Shown piece after piece: positions 57,189 through 64,000 of a DNA stretch of 64,000 nucleotides; the first letter of the stretch is position 1; each line of letters starts with the position of its first letter. Both the position numbers and the translations under genes were made by a program. A model generated the notes under the pieces. The model saw only the letters and a program-made list of their open reading frames with translations. It did not search any database and was not told the origin of the DNA. Origin of the DNA: Thermomonas sp. (GTDB lineage Bacteria > Pseudomonadota > Gammaproteobacteria > Xanthomonadales > Xanthomonadaceae); NCBI RefSeq assembly GCF_029945965.1, contig NZ_JAQSDO010000006.1:310001-374000 (forward strand). Direction: 5' to 3'.

Positions 57189-58094
57189 TTACTCGGCAGC
57201 AGGTGCGTCGGCGGCCGGTGCAGCTGCTTCAGCCTTGGCCGGCGCAGCTTCTTCAGTCTTGGTCGGTGCAGCTTCTTCAGCCTTGGTCGGGGCAGTCACT
57301 TCAGCCTTGGCCGGTGCAGCAACCTTCTTGGCCGGTGCGCGGCGGCCCGACTTCTTGTCGTCGCCTTCGGCGCCAGTGAAGTCTTCTTCGCGAACCGAGG
57401 CAGCGGACGGCATGGCGGCCTTGCCTTCCAGCACGGAATCGGCGGCGGCACCAGCGTACAGCTGCACGGCGCGGATGGCGTCGTCATTGCCGGGGATCGC
57501 GTAGTCGACCAGGTTGGGGTCGTAGTTGGTGTCGACCACCGCGATCACCGGGATGCCGAGCTTCTTGGCTTCCTTGATGGCGATGTCTTCATGGCCGATG
57601 TCGATCACGAACAGCGCGTCGGGCAAGCGGTTCATGTCCTTGATGCCGCCCAGGCTTGCTTCCAGCTTGTCGCGCTCGCGGCGCAGGCCCATCACTTCGT
57701 GCTTGACCAGCTTCTCGAAGGTACCGTCGGACTCGGCGGCTTCCAGTTCCTTCAGGCGCGACACCGACTTCTTGACGGTGGCGAAGTTGGTCAGCGTGCC
57801 GCCCAGCCAGCGCTGGGTCATGTACGGCATGCCGCAACGGGTCGCTTCTTCCTTGACCGCATCGCGTGCGCTGCGCTTGGTGCCGACGAACAGGATGATG
57901 CCGCGCTTCTGCGCCACGCCGCTGATGAAGTTCATCGCGTCGTTGAACAGCGGGACGGTCTTTTCGAGGTTGATGATGTGGATCTTGCCGCGGGCGCCGA
58001 AGATGTACGGGCCCATCTTGGGATTCCAGTAGCGGGTCTGGTGGCCGAAATGGACGCCGGCTTCCAGCATTTGACGCATCGTGATCTGAGGCAT
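57189..58094 (-). CDS. rpsB: 30S ribosomal protein S2
   Basis: Ribosomal protein uS2 of the small-subunit head. The 301-residue product begins [20 protein letters not shown] (partly), with [30 protein letters not shown] and [20 protein letters not shown]. coli S2 has about 240 residues; the extra C-terminal 50 or so residues are a low-complexity Ala/Lys/Pro/Glu tail with repeats of the AAPAKAE / AAPTKTEE kind. GGAG eight bases before the ATG at 58094 supports the start. Confidence 0.97.
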   Translation of the reverse strand: MPQITMRQMLEAGVHFGHQTRYWNPKMGPYIFGARGKIHIINLEKTVPLFNDAMNFISGVAQKRGIILFVGTKRSARDAVKEEATRCGMPYMTQRWLGGTLTNFATVKKSVSRLKELEAAESDGTFEKLVKHEVMGLRRERDKLEASLGGIKDMNRLPDALFVIDIGHEDIAIKEAKKLGIPVIAVVDTNYDPNLVDYAIPGNDDAIRAVQLYAGAAADSVLEGKAAMPSAASVREEDFTGAEGDDKKSGRRAPAKKVAAPAKAEVTAPTKAEEAAPTKTEEAAPAKAEAAAPAADAPAAE

Positions 58095-58327
58095 TGCTTG
58101 AACTCCAATGGTGGAACCCGCGCCGGGTTGGATGATGGCGCTGCAACTTGTCCGTGAGGCAGGCTGCGGGGTTCCGGGGTTGAGCCTCGTTGTCGTCACT
58201 GCGTCCGAACTCCTTGCGGAGCACCCCGGCGCAGGGGTTGTCGACAACTGTGGATTTGCCGATGGAGTGCCTAGGGCACTCCGAAAAAGTCTTTCGCTGC
58301 CCGGCATGGCGGCTGTAAAGCCCCGGA
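58095..58327 (-). promoter_or_regulatory. long rpsB leader with stem-loops
   Basis: Untranslated stretch between the predicted rpsB promoter and its start (about 230 nt on the minus strand). It contains the perfect stem GGAGTGCC/GGCACTCC (58264-58271 with 58275-58282) and the palindrome GTTGTCGACAAC (58237-58248), plus G+C-rich pairing segments nearer the gene. E. coli rpsB-tsf is autoregulated by S2 through its leader; the long leader here is consistent with that, but no specific S2-binding fold was recognised. No open gene is seen in the whole 328-nt rpsB-map spacer. Confidence 0.5.
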
Positions 58328-58356
58328 ATTATGCCGTGAAACCGGGCCAGGGGCAA
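58328..58356 (-). promoter_or_regulatory. probable sigma-70 promoter for rpsB-tsf
   Basis: On the minus strand TTGCCC (58351-58356) is followed after exactly 17 bases by CATAAT (58328-58333), close to the sigma-70 consensus. Transcription would begin near 58321, about 225 nt before the rpsB ATG. Confidence 0.6.
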
Positions 58357-58388
58357 TCAGGGATGGGGTGGCGAAGTGGGGCGGCGCT

Positions 58389-58416
58389 TTGGTCGGCGGC
58401 GCGGATCGGCAATAAT
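58389..58416 (+). promoter_or_regulatory. possible promoter for map
   Basis: TTGGTC (58389-58394), a 16-base spacer and AATAAT (58411-58416). The expected transcript start, six to seven bases later, coincides with the map ATG at 58423, so the mRNA could be leaderless. No Shine-Dalgarno sequence is seen before map. Confidence 0.4.
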
Positions 58417-58422
58417 GATCCG

Positions 58423-59217
58423 ATGACAATCAATCTCAAGACCCCTGACGACCTCGAGAAGATGCGCGTGGCCGGCCGCCTGGCCGCCGAAGTACTGCAG
58501 GTGGTCGCCCCGCATGTGAAGCCGGGCGTCACCACCGAGGAGCTGGACCGCATCTGCTTTGAGCACATCGTGAACGTGCAGCAGGCGATCCCTGCGAATG
58601 TCGGCTACGGCGGCGGTCATGGTCGCATCCCGTTCCCGTACACCGTCTGCACCTCGGTCAACAACGTGATCTGCCACGGTATGCCAAGTCCGGGCAAGCT
58701 GCTCAAGGACGGCGACATCCTCAACATCGATGTCACCGTGATCAAGGACGGCTGGCACGGCGATACCAGCCGCATGTACTTCGTCGGCACCCCGTCGGTG
58801 ATGGCCAAACGGCTGGTCGAGGTGACCCGCGAAGCAATGTTCCGCGGCATCCGCGCGGTGAAGCCGGGCGCGACCCTGGGCGATGTCGGCCACGCGATCC
58901 AGGAATATGCCGAATCCGAGCGCTTCAGCGTAGTCCGTGAGTACTGCGGCCACGGCATCGGCAAGGTCTATCACGACGAACCGCAGGTCCTGCATTACGG
59001 CCGCCCTGGCGATGGCGTACTGCTGCGCGAAGGCATGACCTTCACCATCGAGCCGATGATCAATGAAGGCAGCCGGCATACGCGGCTGTTGCCGGACAAC
59101 TGGACGGTGGTCACCAAGGACCGCAAGTTGTCGGCGCAGTGGGAACACACCGTCGCGGTGACCGCCGACGGTGTGGAGATCCTGACCCGCCTGCCCGGCG
59201 ACGACAACGACCCGTGA
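58423..59217 (+). CDS. map: type I methionyl aminopeptidase
   Basis: Removes the N-terminal Met from nascent proteins in the cytoplasm. The 264-residue protein has all metal ligands in family context: DVTVIKDGWHGDTSRMYFVG (two Asp), CGHGIGKVYHDEPQVLHYG (His), FTIEPMINEG (Glu) and WEHTVAVTADG (Glu). The start at 58423 (TINLKTPDDLEKMRVAGRLA) is the family N-terminus. Divergent from rpsB, as in many bacteria. The stop overlaps the glnD GTG start by 4 nt. Confidence 0.96.
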   Translation: MTINLKTPDDLEKMRVAGRLAAEVLQVVAPHVKPGVTTEELDRICFEHIVNVQQAIPANVGYGGGHGRIPFPYTVCTSVNNVICHGMPSPGKLLKDGDILNIDVTVIKDGWHGDTSRMYFVGTPSVMAKRLVEVTREAMFRGIRAVKPGATLGDVGHAIQEYAESERFSVVREYCGHGIGKVYHDEPQVLHYGRPGDGVLLREGMTFTIEPMINEGSRHTRLLPDNWTVVTKDRKLSAQWEHTVAVTADGVEILTRLPGDDNDP

Positions 59218-61832
59218 CGCCTCCGTCTGCCGACGCGTTGCCGCTCGACGACAATGCATGGGCGCTGCAGGCGCGTGAGCAATTGACGCAGGCGGACGCG
59301 CTGCTCGCGCAGCGCTTCGACCGCAATGAAGATGTCGACACCCTGACCAGCCGCCGCGCGGCTGGCATCGATGCGCTGATCCGCGAAGCCTGGCGGCGCT
59401 GCATCCACCCGGATGCACAGATGAGCCTGTTCGCGGTCGGCGGCTACGGTCGCGGCGAGCTGTACCCCGGTTCTGACGTCGACCTGCAAGTGGTGGCCGA
59501 GGACGCGGTTGCGACGGCGCATGCCGAGTCGCTGGCGCGCTTGTTCGCGTTGCTGTGGGATGCCGGCCTGCCGCTGGGCCATGGCGTGCGCTCGTTGGCC
59601 CAGTGCACTCAATCGGCTGCAGATGACCTGACGGTAATGACCGCGCTGATGGAGGCGCGTGCGCTGGCAGCATCGGAGACGGACCGGGCAGAACTTGCCG
59701 ATGCCATCGCGCCCGAACGCGTCTGGCCGCCGCGTGAATATTTCGATGCCAAGCGCGAGGAACTGCGCCAGCGCCATGCGCGCTTCGGCGATACCAGTGA
59801 CAACCTGGAACCCAACCTCAAGGAAGGCCCGGGCGGGCTGCGCGACATCCAGACCCTGCGCTGGATGGCGATGCGCCTGTCCGGCACCCGCGACCTGGAA
59901 TCGCTGGTCGCGCTGGGTCAATTGGGTGCCGACGAATACGAGACCGTGGTGCGCGCGCGCCGGGAGGTCTCGCGCCTGCGCTGGGGCCTGCACGTGGTGG
60001 CGCGCAAGCGTGAGGAGCGGTTGCGCTTCGATTACCAGAAGGCATTGGCCGAACGCCTCGGCTTCGTCGACATCGAGGGCAGCCTTGCGGTCGAGCAGAT
60101 GATGCAGGGTTTCTACCGCGCCGCCGCGCTGATCTCGCGGATCAGCGAACGCCTGCTGCAGCGCTTCGAGGAAATCCTGGAAGGCGATGCCGAAGCAGTG
60201 CCGCTGTCGGAACACTTCGAGCTTCGCCACGGCTACCTCGCAGCCTGCGATGACGAGCGCGGCTGGCCACATGCTGCAATCGGCGAGGTGTTCGCGCTGT
60301 TCGCGAAATGGGCGGCCACGCCGCAGACGCGTGGCCTGCATTCGCGTACGGCACGCGCGCTGGCGGAGTCGCTGCCGCGCTTGCCCGCCTTCGACGCGGT
60401 TGGCATGCACGAGCGCCGCGCCTTCGTGGCGCTGCTGCGCGGCCCGATGCCGGTCGAGACCCTGAAGCGGTTGGCCCGGCTGGGCGTGCTTGGGCGCTGG
60501 ATCCCGGCGTTTTCGCAGGTCACCGGGCGCATGCAGTTCGACCTGTTCCACGTCTACACGGTCGACCAGCACACCTTGATGGTGCTGCAAAACATGGGCC
60601 ACTTCGCCAGCGGGCAGGCCGACGAGCGCTTCGCGATCGCGCATGAAGCGTGGCCACGCCTGCGCAAGCCGGAATTGCTGCTGCTCGCGGGCCTGTTCCA
60701 CGACATCGCCAAGGGTCGCGGTGGCGATCATTCAAAACTCGGAGCAGTGGATGCGCGCGAATTTTGCGAGGCGCATGGCCTGAGCGAGGGCGAGACCGCC
60801 TTGGTTGCATGGCTGGTCGAGGAGCACCTGCTGATGTCGGTGACCGCGCAAAAGCAGGACATCGGCGATCCCGCGGTGATCCATCGTTTTGCAGTGCAGG
60901 TCGCTGATCGCGAACGCCTAGACATGCTGTACCTGCTGACTTGCGCGGATATCGCCGGCACCTCGCCGAAGTTGTGGAATGCATGGAAGGACCGCTTGCT
61001 GGCCGACCTGTACACAGCAACCCGGCTTGCGTTGCGGCGCGGCCTGGAGCATCCAGTGCGGGCGACGGAACGGATCGCGGAGAATCATGCCGCCACTAGT
61101 GCATTGCTGGATCAAGCTGGCCTGGGTCCACTGGAAATCGAGGACCTGTTTGATGAGCTGCCGCCCGAGTGCTTCCTGCGCGGGCGACCCGATGCGCTGG
61201 CGTGGCAGGCGCAGCAATTGCGCGAGCTGGCACCTGGCGACCTGCGCATCGCGGTGCGGCCGCTTGGCGCACAGGCCGGCGCGTTGGAAATTTTCGTGCG
61301 TTCGCCCGATCGCGATGGTCTGTTCGCGGCGATCGTCGCCACCCTGGACCGGCTCGGTCTTGCGATCCAGCAAGCGCGCCTGCTGGATGGCCCGCACGGA
61401 AGCGTGGTCGACAGCTTCGAAGTGATCCCGGCTGAGGGTCAGCGCCCGGTGCAGGCGGAGCAGGTCGATCAACGTCTGCGCAGCGCGCTGGAGACGACTG
61501 ACCTGGACAGCATCCGTCCCGCACGGCGCACCCAGCCCCGCCACCTGCGTCATTTCCGGATCGTGCCGCAGGTTGAATTCGCTGATGCCGAGAACGGGCG
61601 TACCCTGCTCAGCCTTGTGTGCACCGACCGTCCAGGCCTGCTGGCGAATGTCAGCCGCGTGCTGCGCAGCTTGCGATTGCGCGTGCACGATGCGCGCATC
61701 GCCACCTTCGGCGCACGCGCCGAAGACATGTTCCAGATCAGCGACGAGCATGACCGCGCGTTGCAGGACGACCACCAACGCCAGGTATTGCGCGACGCGC
61801 TGCTGGCCGCACTTGACGGAGAACCAGAATGA
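59214..61832 (+). CDS. glnD: bifunctional uridylyltransferase/uridylyl-removing enzyme GlnD
   Basis: Nitrogen-status sensor that uridylylates PII proteins when glutamine is low and removes UMP when it is high. The 872-residue protein shows the nucleotidyltransferase motif [22 protein letters not shown] (partly; GSDVDL with the metal Asp pair), the GlnD middle segment [16 protein letters not shown], the HD hydrolase site [20 protein letters not shown], and two C-terminal ACT domains ([22 protein letters not shown] and [20 protein letters not shown], partly). The GTG at 59214 overlaps the map stop (GTGA). Overlaps dapD by 4 nt. Confidence 0.96.
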   Translation: MTPPSADALPLDDNAWALQAREQLTQADALLAQRFDRNEDVDTLTSRRAAGIDALIREAWRRCIHPDAQMSLFAVGGYGRGELYPGSDVDLQVVAEDAVATAHAESLARLFALLWDAGLPLGHGVRSLAQCTQSAADDLTVMTALMEARALAASETDRAELADAIAPERVWPPREYFDAKREELRQRHARFGDTSDNLEPNLKEGPGGLRDIQTLRWMAMRLSGTRDLESLVALGQLGADEYETVVRARREVSRLRWGLHVVARKREERLRFDYQKALAERLGFVDIEGSLAVEQMMQGFYRAAALISRISERLLQRFEEILEGDAEAVPLSEHFELRHGYLAACDDERGWPHAAIGEVFALFAKWAATPQTRGLHSRTARALAESLPRLPAFDAVGMHERRAFVALLRGPMPVETLKRLARLGVLGRWIPAFSQVTGRMQFDLFHVYTVDQHTLMVLQNMGHFASGQADERFAIAHEAWPRLRKPELLLLAGLFHDIAKGRGGDHSKLGAVDAREFCEAHGLSEGETALVAWLVEEHLLMSVTAQKQDIGDPAVIHRFAVQVADRERLDMLYLLTCADIAGTSPKLWNAWKDRLLADLYTATRLALRRGLEHPVRATERIAENHAATSALLDQAGLGPLEIEDLFDELPPECFLRGRPDALAWQAQQLRELAPGDLRIAVRPLGAQAGALEIFVRSPDRDGLFAAIVATLDRLGLAIQQARLLDGPHGSVVDSFEVIPAEGQRPVQAEQVDQRLRSALETTDLDSIRPARRTQPRHLRHFRIVPQVEFADAENGRTLLSLVCTDRPGLLANVSRVLRSLRLRVHDARIATFGARAEDMFQISDEHDRALQDDHQRQVLRDALLAALDGEPE

Positions 61833-62761
61833 GCACTGCCAAGCCCGCGTCCAAGGCCCCTGCCAAGGCTGTAAAGAAGGCGGTTTTGAAACGTCCCTTG
61901 TCGAAGCTGGCCGCCGCGTGCCTGGCCGAAGCCAAGGAACTTCGCTTCATCATCGACAGCGCCTGGGAACGGCGCGCGATGCTGACGCTGGAAGAGATCG
62001 AGGGTTCGACCCGACCGGCCGTGGATCGCGCGATCGCGGGCCTGGAAAATGGCTGGCTGCGCGTGGCCGAACCCGACGGCAATGGCGGCTGGCAGGTCAA
62101 CGAATGGCTGAAAAAAGCGGTACTGCTGTACTTCCGCACCTCGGACATGGAATTGGTGGAAGGCTATCCGGCGCCATCCTGGGACAAGGTGCCAGCGCGC
62201 TTCGCGGACTTCGACGAAGCCGCGTTCCGCAAGCTCGGCGTGCGCGTGGTGCCGGGCGCGGTCGTGCGCAGTGGCAGCCACGTCGGTAGGGACGTGGTGC
62301 TGATGCCGAGCTTCGTTAATATCGGTGCGCATGTCGGCGAGGGCACGATGGTCGACACCTGGGCCACGGTTGGCAGCTGCGCGCAGATCGGCAAGCATTG
62401 CCACCTGTCCGGTGGGGCAGGAATCGGCGGCGTGCTTGAACCGTTGCAGGCCAGCCCGACGATTATCGAGGACCATTGCTTCATCGGTGCACGTTCGGAA
62501 GTGGTGGAAGGTTTCGTGGTCGGCCACCACAGCGTGATCGGCATGGGCGTGTTTCTCGGCCAGAGCACGCGTGTGTACAACCGCGCGACTGGCGAGGTCA
62601 GCTATGGTTCGGTGCCGCCTTACAGCGTGGTGGTGTCCGGGCAATTGCCGGCGAAGGACGGTTCGCATTCGCTGTACTGCGCGGTGATCGTCAAGCAGGT
62701 TGATGCGAAGACACGCAGCAAGACGTCGGTGAATGAATTGTTGCGTGGGTTGGCGGACTGA
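61829..62761 (+). CDS. dapD: tetrahydrodipicolinate N-succinyltransferase
   Basis: Transfers succinyl from succinyl-CoA to tetrahydrodipicolinate in the lysine/diaminopimelate pathway. A Lys/Ala-rich extension (residues 1-25) precedes a helical N-terminal domain and a left-handed beta-helix with hexapeptide repeats: [28 protein letters not shown] (partly), [22 protein letters not shown] (partly), and [14 protein letters not shown]. Length is 310 residues. Its start overlaps the glnD stop. dapE lies two genes downstream in the same direction. Confidence 0.95.
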   Translation: MSTAKPASKAPAKAVKKAVLKRPLSKLAAACLAEAKELRFIIDSAWERRAMLTLEEIEGSTRPAVDRAIAGLENGWLRVAEPDGNGGWQVNEWLKKAVLLYFRTSDMELVEGYPAPSWDKVPARFADFDEAAFRKLGVRVVPGAVVRSGSHVGRDVVLMPSFVNIGAHVGEGTMVDTWATVGSCAQIGKHCHLSGGAGIGGVLEPLQASPTIIEDHCFIGARSEVVEGFVVGHHSVIGMGVFLGQSTRVYNRATGEVSYGSVPPYSVVVSGQLPAKDGSHSLYCAVIVKQVDAKTRSKTSVNELLRGLAD

Positions 62762-62784
62762 CACGCGCAGCGTGGAGCGAGGCT

Positions 62785-62882
62785 GCCCGGCAGGCAACTT
62801 TCGCGACACGCCGTAAATACATCCATGTAGGCTCATCGGCGACATCCATGTCGCCTAAGGTCGCGAAAATCGCCTGCCGGCC
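62785..62882. repeat. 98-bp xanthomonad-type intergenic repeat with nested hairpins
   Basis: Imperfect outer arms (62785-62807, GCCCGGCAGGCA...TTTCGCGAC, and 62859-62882, GGTCGCGAAAAT...GCCTGCCGGCC) enclose TACAT CC ATGTA (62818-62829) and the perfect stem GGCGACAT CC ATGTCGCC (62838-62855). The CATCCATG loop occurs twice. It fills the dapD-ArsC-like spacer. Similar elements with a CATCCATG core are, from general knowledge, abundant between xanthomonad genes. Confidence 0.8.
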
Positions 62883-62905
62883 ATCCTCCTTGAGTTTGTC
62901 GCGTC

Positions 62906-63268
62906 ATGACCAAAACAATTTACGGCCTCGCCAATTGCGACACCTGCAGGAAAGCCCGCAAGTGGCTTGACCGCTTTGGTGTTGCACACGTGTTTATCGA
63001 CTACCGCGACAGCCCGCAATCGCCTGAGGGTTTGGTGAAGTGGAAGGACGCACTCGGTGGTTGGGAGGCGATGGTCAACAAGTCATCGACGACGTGGCGG
63101 AATCTTGCGCCGCAGCGCAAGACGCCCGGCAGTGATGCCGAATGGAAATTGCTGTTGCGCGAATATCCACAGCTGATCCGCCGGCCGGTCGTCGTAATGG
63201 ATGACGTAAGTGTGTTGCAGGGGTTCAGTGACAACGGCTTCAAGAAATTGTTTGGAGTGGGCCAGTGA
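62906..63268 (+). CDS. ArsC/Spx/YffB-like thioredoxin-fold protein
   Basis: 120-residue member of the arsenate reductase/Spx superfamily. The opening [20 protein letters not shown] carries CxxC (NCDTC) at residues 11-14. [11 protein letters not shown] and the C-terminal RRPVVVMDD with FKKLFG match YffB/MgsR-type proteins rather than true arsenate reductases; E. coli yffB is also located next to dapE. Biochemical function is unproven. The stop overlaps dapE (GTGA). Confidence 0.9.
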   Translation: MTKTIYGLANCDTCRKARKWLDRFGVAHVFIDYRDSPQSPEGLVKWKDALGGWEAMVNKSSTTWRNLAPQRKTPGSDAEWKLLLREYPQLIRRPVVVMDDVSVLQGFSDNGFKKLFGVGQ

Positions 63269-64000
63269 GCGAAGTGTTCGACCTGACTTGCGACTTGATC
63301 GCGCGGCCTTCGGTCACGCCGGAGGACGCCGGCTGCCAGGCTATGATCGCCACGCGGCTGGCGGCTTCAGGCTTCACGAACGAACACCTGCGGCTGGGCG
63401 AAGTCGACAATTTTTTTGCGACGCACGGCAGCGGTGATGGCCCGGTGCTGGTCTTGCTTGGGCATACCGATGTGGTGCCGCCGGACCCGTGCGAGGCCTG
63501 GGCTAGCGATCCCTTCGCGCCTGAAATTCGCGATGGCGTGCTGTACGGACGTGGGGCCGCCGACATGAAGGGCAGTGTGGCGGCGTTCGTGGTCGCGCTG
63601 GAGCGTTTCGTCGCTGGGCATCCGGATCACCCGGGCACGGTTGCATTGCTGCTGACCTCGGACGAGGAGGGCGATGCGATTGATGGCGTGCGCCGTGTCG
63701 CGAATATTTTCAAGGAGCGCGGCCAGCGCATCGATTGGTGCATTACTGGCGAGCCGTCATCGAAAGAAACGCTCGGCGACTTGCTGCGGGTCGGTCGACG
63801 CGGCTCGCTCTCGGCGACGCTTAACGTCAAGGGCGTGCAGGGCCACGTCGCCTATCCAGACAAGGCGCGTAACCCGATTCATCAGGCGATGCCGGCGTTG
63901 AGTGAACTCGCTGCGCGGCAGTGGGATATGGGCTACGAAACCTTTCCGCCGACCAGCTTGCAGATCAGCAACATCCACGCCGGCACCGGCGCCAACAACG
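63265..64000 (+). CDS. dapE: succinyl-diaminopimelate desuccinylase, 3' end outside window
   Basis: Zinc-dependent hydrolase that removes succinate from N-succinyl-LL-diaminopimelate, the step after DapD and the aminotransferase. The start is GTG at 63265, overlapping the previous stop, so it is missed by ATG-only searches. Translating by eye gives [17 protein letters not shown], the metal motif [42 protein letters not shown] and [21 protein letters not shown], all diagnostic of the DapE M20 family. About 245 residues are present; roughly the last third lies beyond the window. Arrangement dapD-(ArsC-like)-dapE agrees with its role. Confidence 0.96.
   Translation, partial: MSEVFDLTCDLIARPSVTPEDAGCQAMIATRLAASGFTNEHLRLGEVDNFFATHGSGDGPVLVLLGHTDVVPPDPCEAWASDPFAPEIRDGVLYGRGAADMKGSVAAFVVALERFVAGHPDHPGTVALLLTSDEEGDAIDGVRRVANIFKERGQRIDWCITGEPSSKETLGDLLRVGRRGSLSATLNVKGVQGHVAYPDKARNPIHQAMPALSELAARQWDMGYETFPPTSLQISNIHAGTGANN

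Noticed and set aside
57230-57310. Short repeats that could suggest a CRISPR-like array
   Set aside because: They encode the Ala/Lys/Glu-rich tail of ribosomal protein S2 in frame; units vary and there are no unique spacers.
1-64000. tRNA, rRNA, riboswitch or full-length transposase genes
   Set aside because: Intergenic regions were read on both strands; none shows a cloverleaf, rRNA segment, recognised riboswitch core or transposase motif. A covariance-model scan would settle this.

Overview
The window is a G+C-rich proteobacterial chromosome segment. Gene order, protein sequences and dispersed repeats all point to the Xanthomonadaceae/Lysobacteraceae (Lysobacter, Luteimonas, Thermomonas or Xanthomonas type); the genus cannot be fixed by reading alone. 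Almost all of it is core genome. No rRNA, tRNA, CRISPR array, prophage or full-length insertion sequence was found.

Layout. (1) 1-6 kb, plus strand: leuS (5' end outside the window), lptE, holA, nadD, rsfS, rlmH. (2) 6.2-12 kb: a fused CheB/CheR/PAS/HWE sensor kinase with its own receiver protein, then on the minus strand an orphan TonB-like protein and a SIMPL-domain protein. These sit between rlmH and maf. (3) 12.2-21.8 kb: maf, rng, yhdP, tldD, darP (minus), pmbA. (4) 21.9-29 kb: a DUF1800/DUF1501 pair, two DUF4870 membrane proteins, and on the minus strand a CHASE2 protein with an SH3-M48 peptidase. (5) 29-58 kb, all minus strand apart from one small island: rpsB, tsf, [outer-membrane factor, adaptor, RND pump], pyrH, [CDF zinc exporter], frr, uppS, cdsA, dxr, rseP, bamA, [island], lpxD, fabZ, lpxA, lpxB, rnhB, dnaE, accA, tilS, xseB, ispA. 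This is the usual envelope and translation super-cluster with efflux genes inserted into it. (6) 58.4-64 kb, plus strand: map, glnD, dapD, an ArsC/Spx-like gene and dapE (3' end outside the window), several of them with 4-nt overlaps.

How the genes work together. The minus-strand cluster supplies isoprenoid carrier (dxr, ispA, uppS), phospholipid precursor (cdsA), lipid A (lpxD/A/B with fabZ), outer-membrane assembly (bamA, rseP), fatty acid synthesis (accA) and translation factors (rpsB, tsf, frr, tilS). lptE and yhdP, elsewhere in the window, also serve envelope biogenesis. dapD and dapE make diaminopimelate for lysine and peptidoglycan, and glnD reports nitrogen status.

Most unusual content. 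(a) A low-G+C island at about 40036-41046, between bamA and lpxD. It encodes a secreted peptide with six cysteines in its mature part and an exported glutaredoxin-like protein, and its base composition continues into the first third of lpxD, so lpxD looks like a mosaic gene. (b) In-frame repeat insertions or duplications inside housekeeping genes: a palindromic GGGTCAGAGT-type element inside ispA, a nested duplication in dnaE and a short direct repeat in dxr. A relative of the ispA element lies just upstream of holA. This resembles in principle the protein-embedded palindromes known from Rickettsia.
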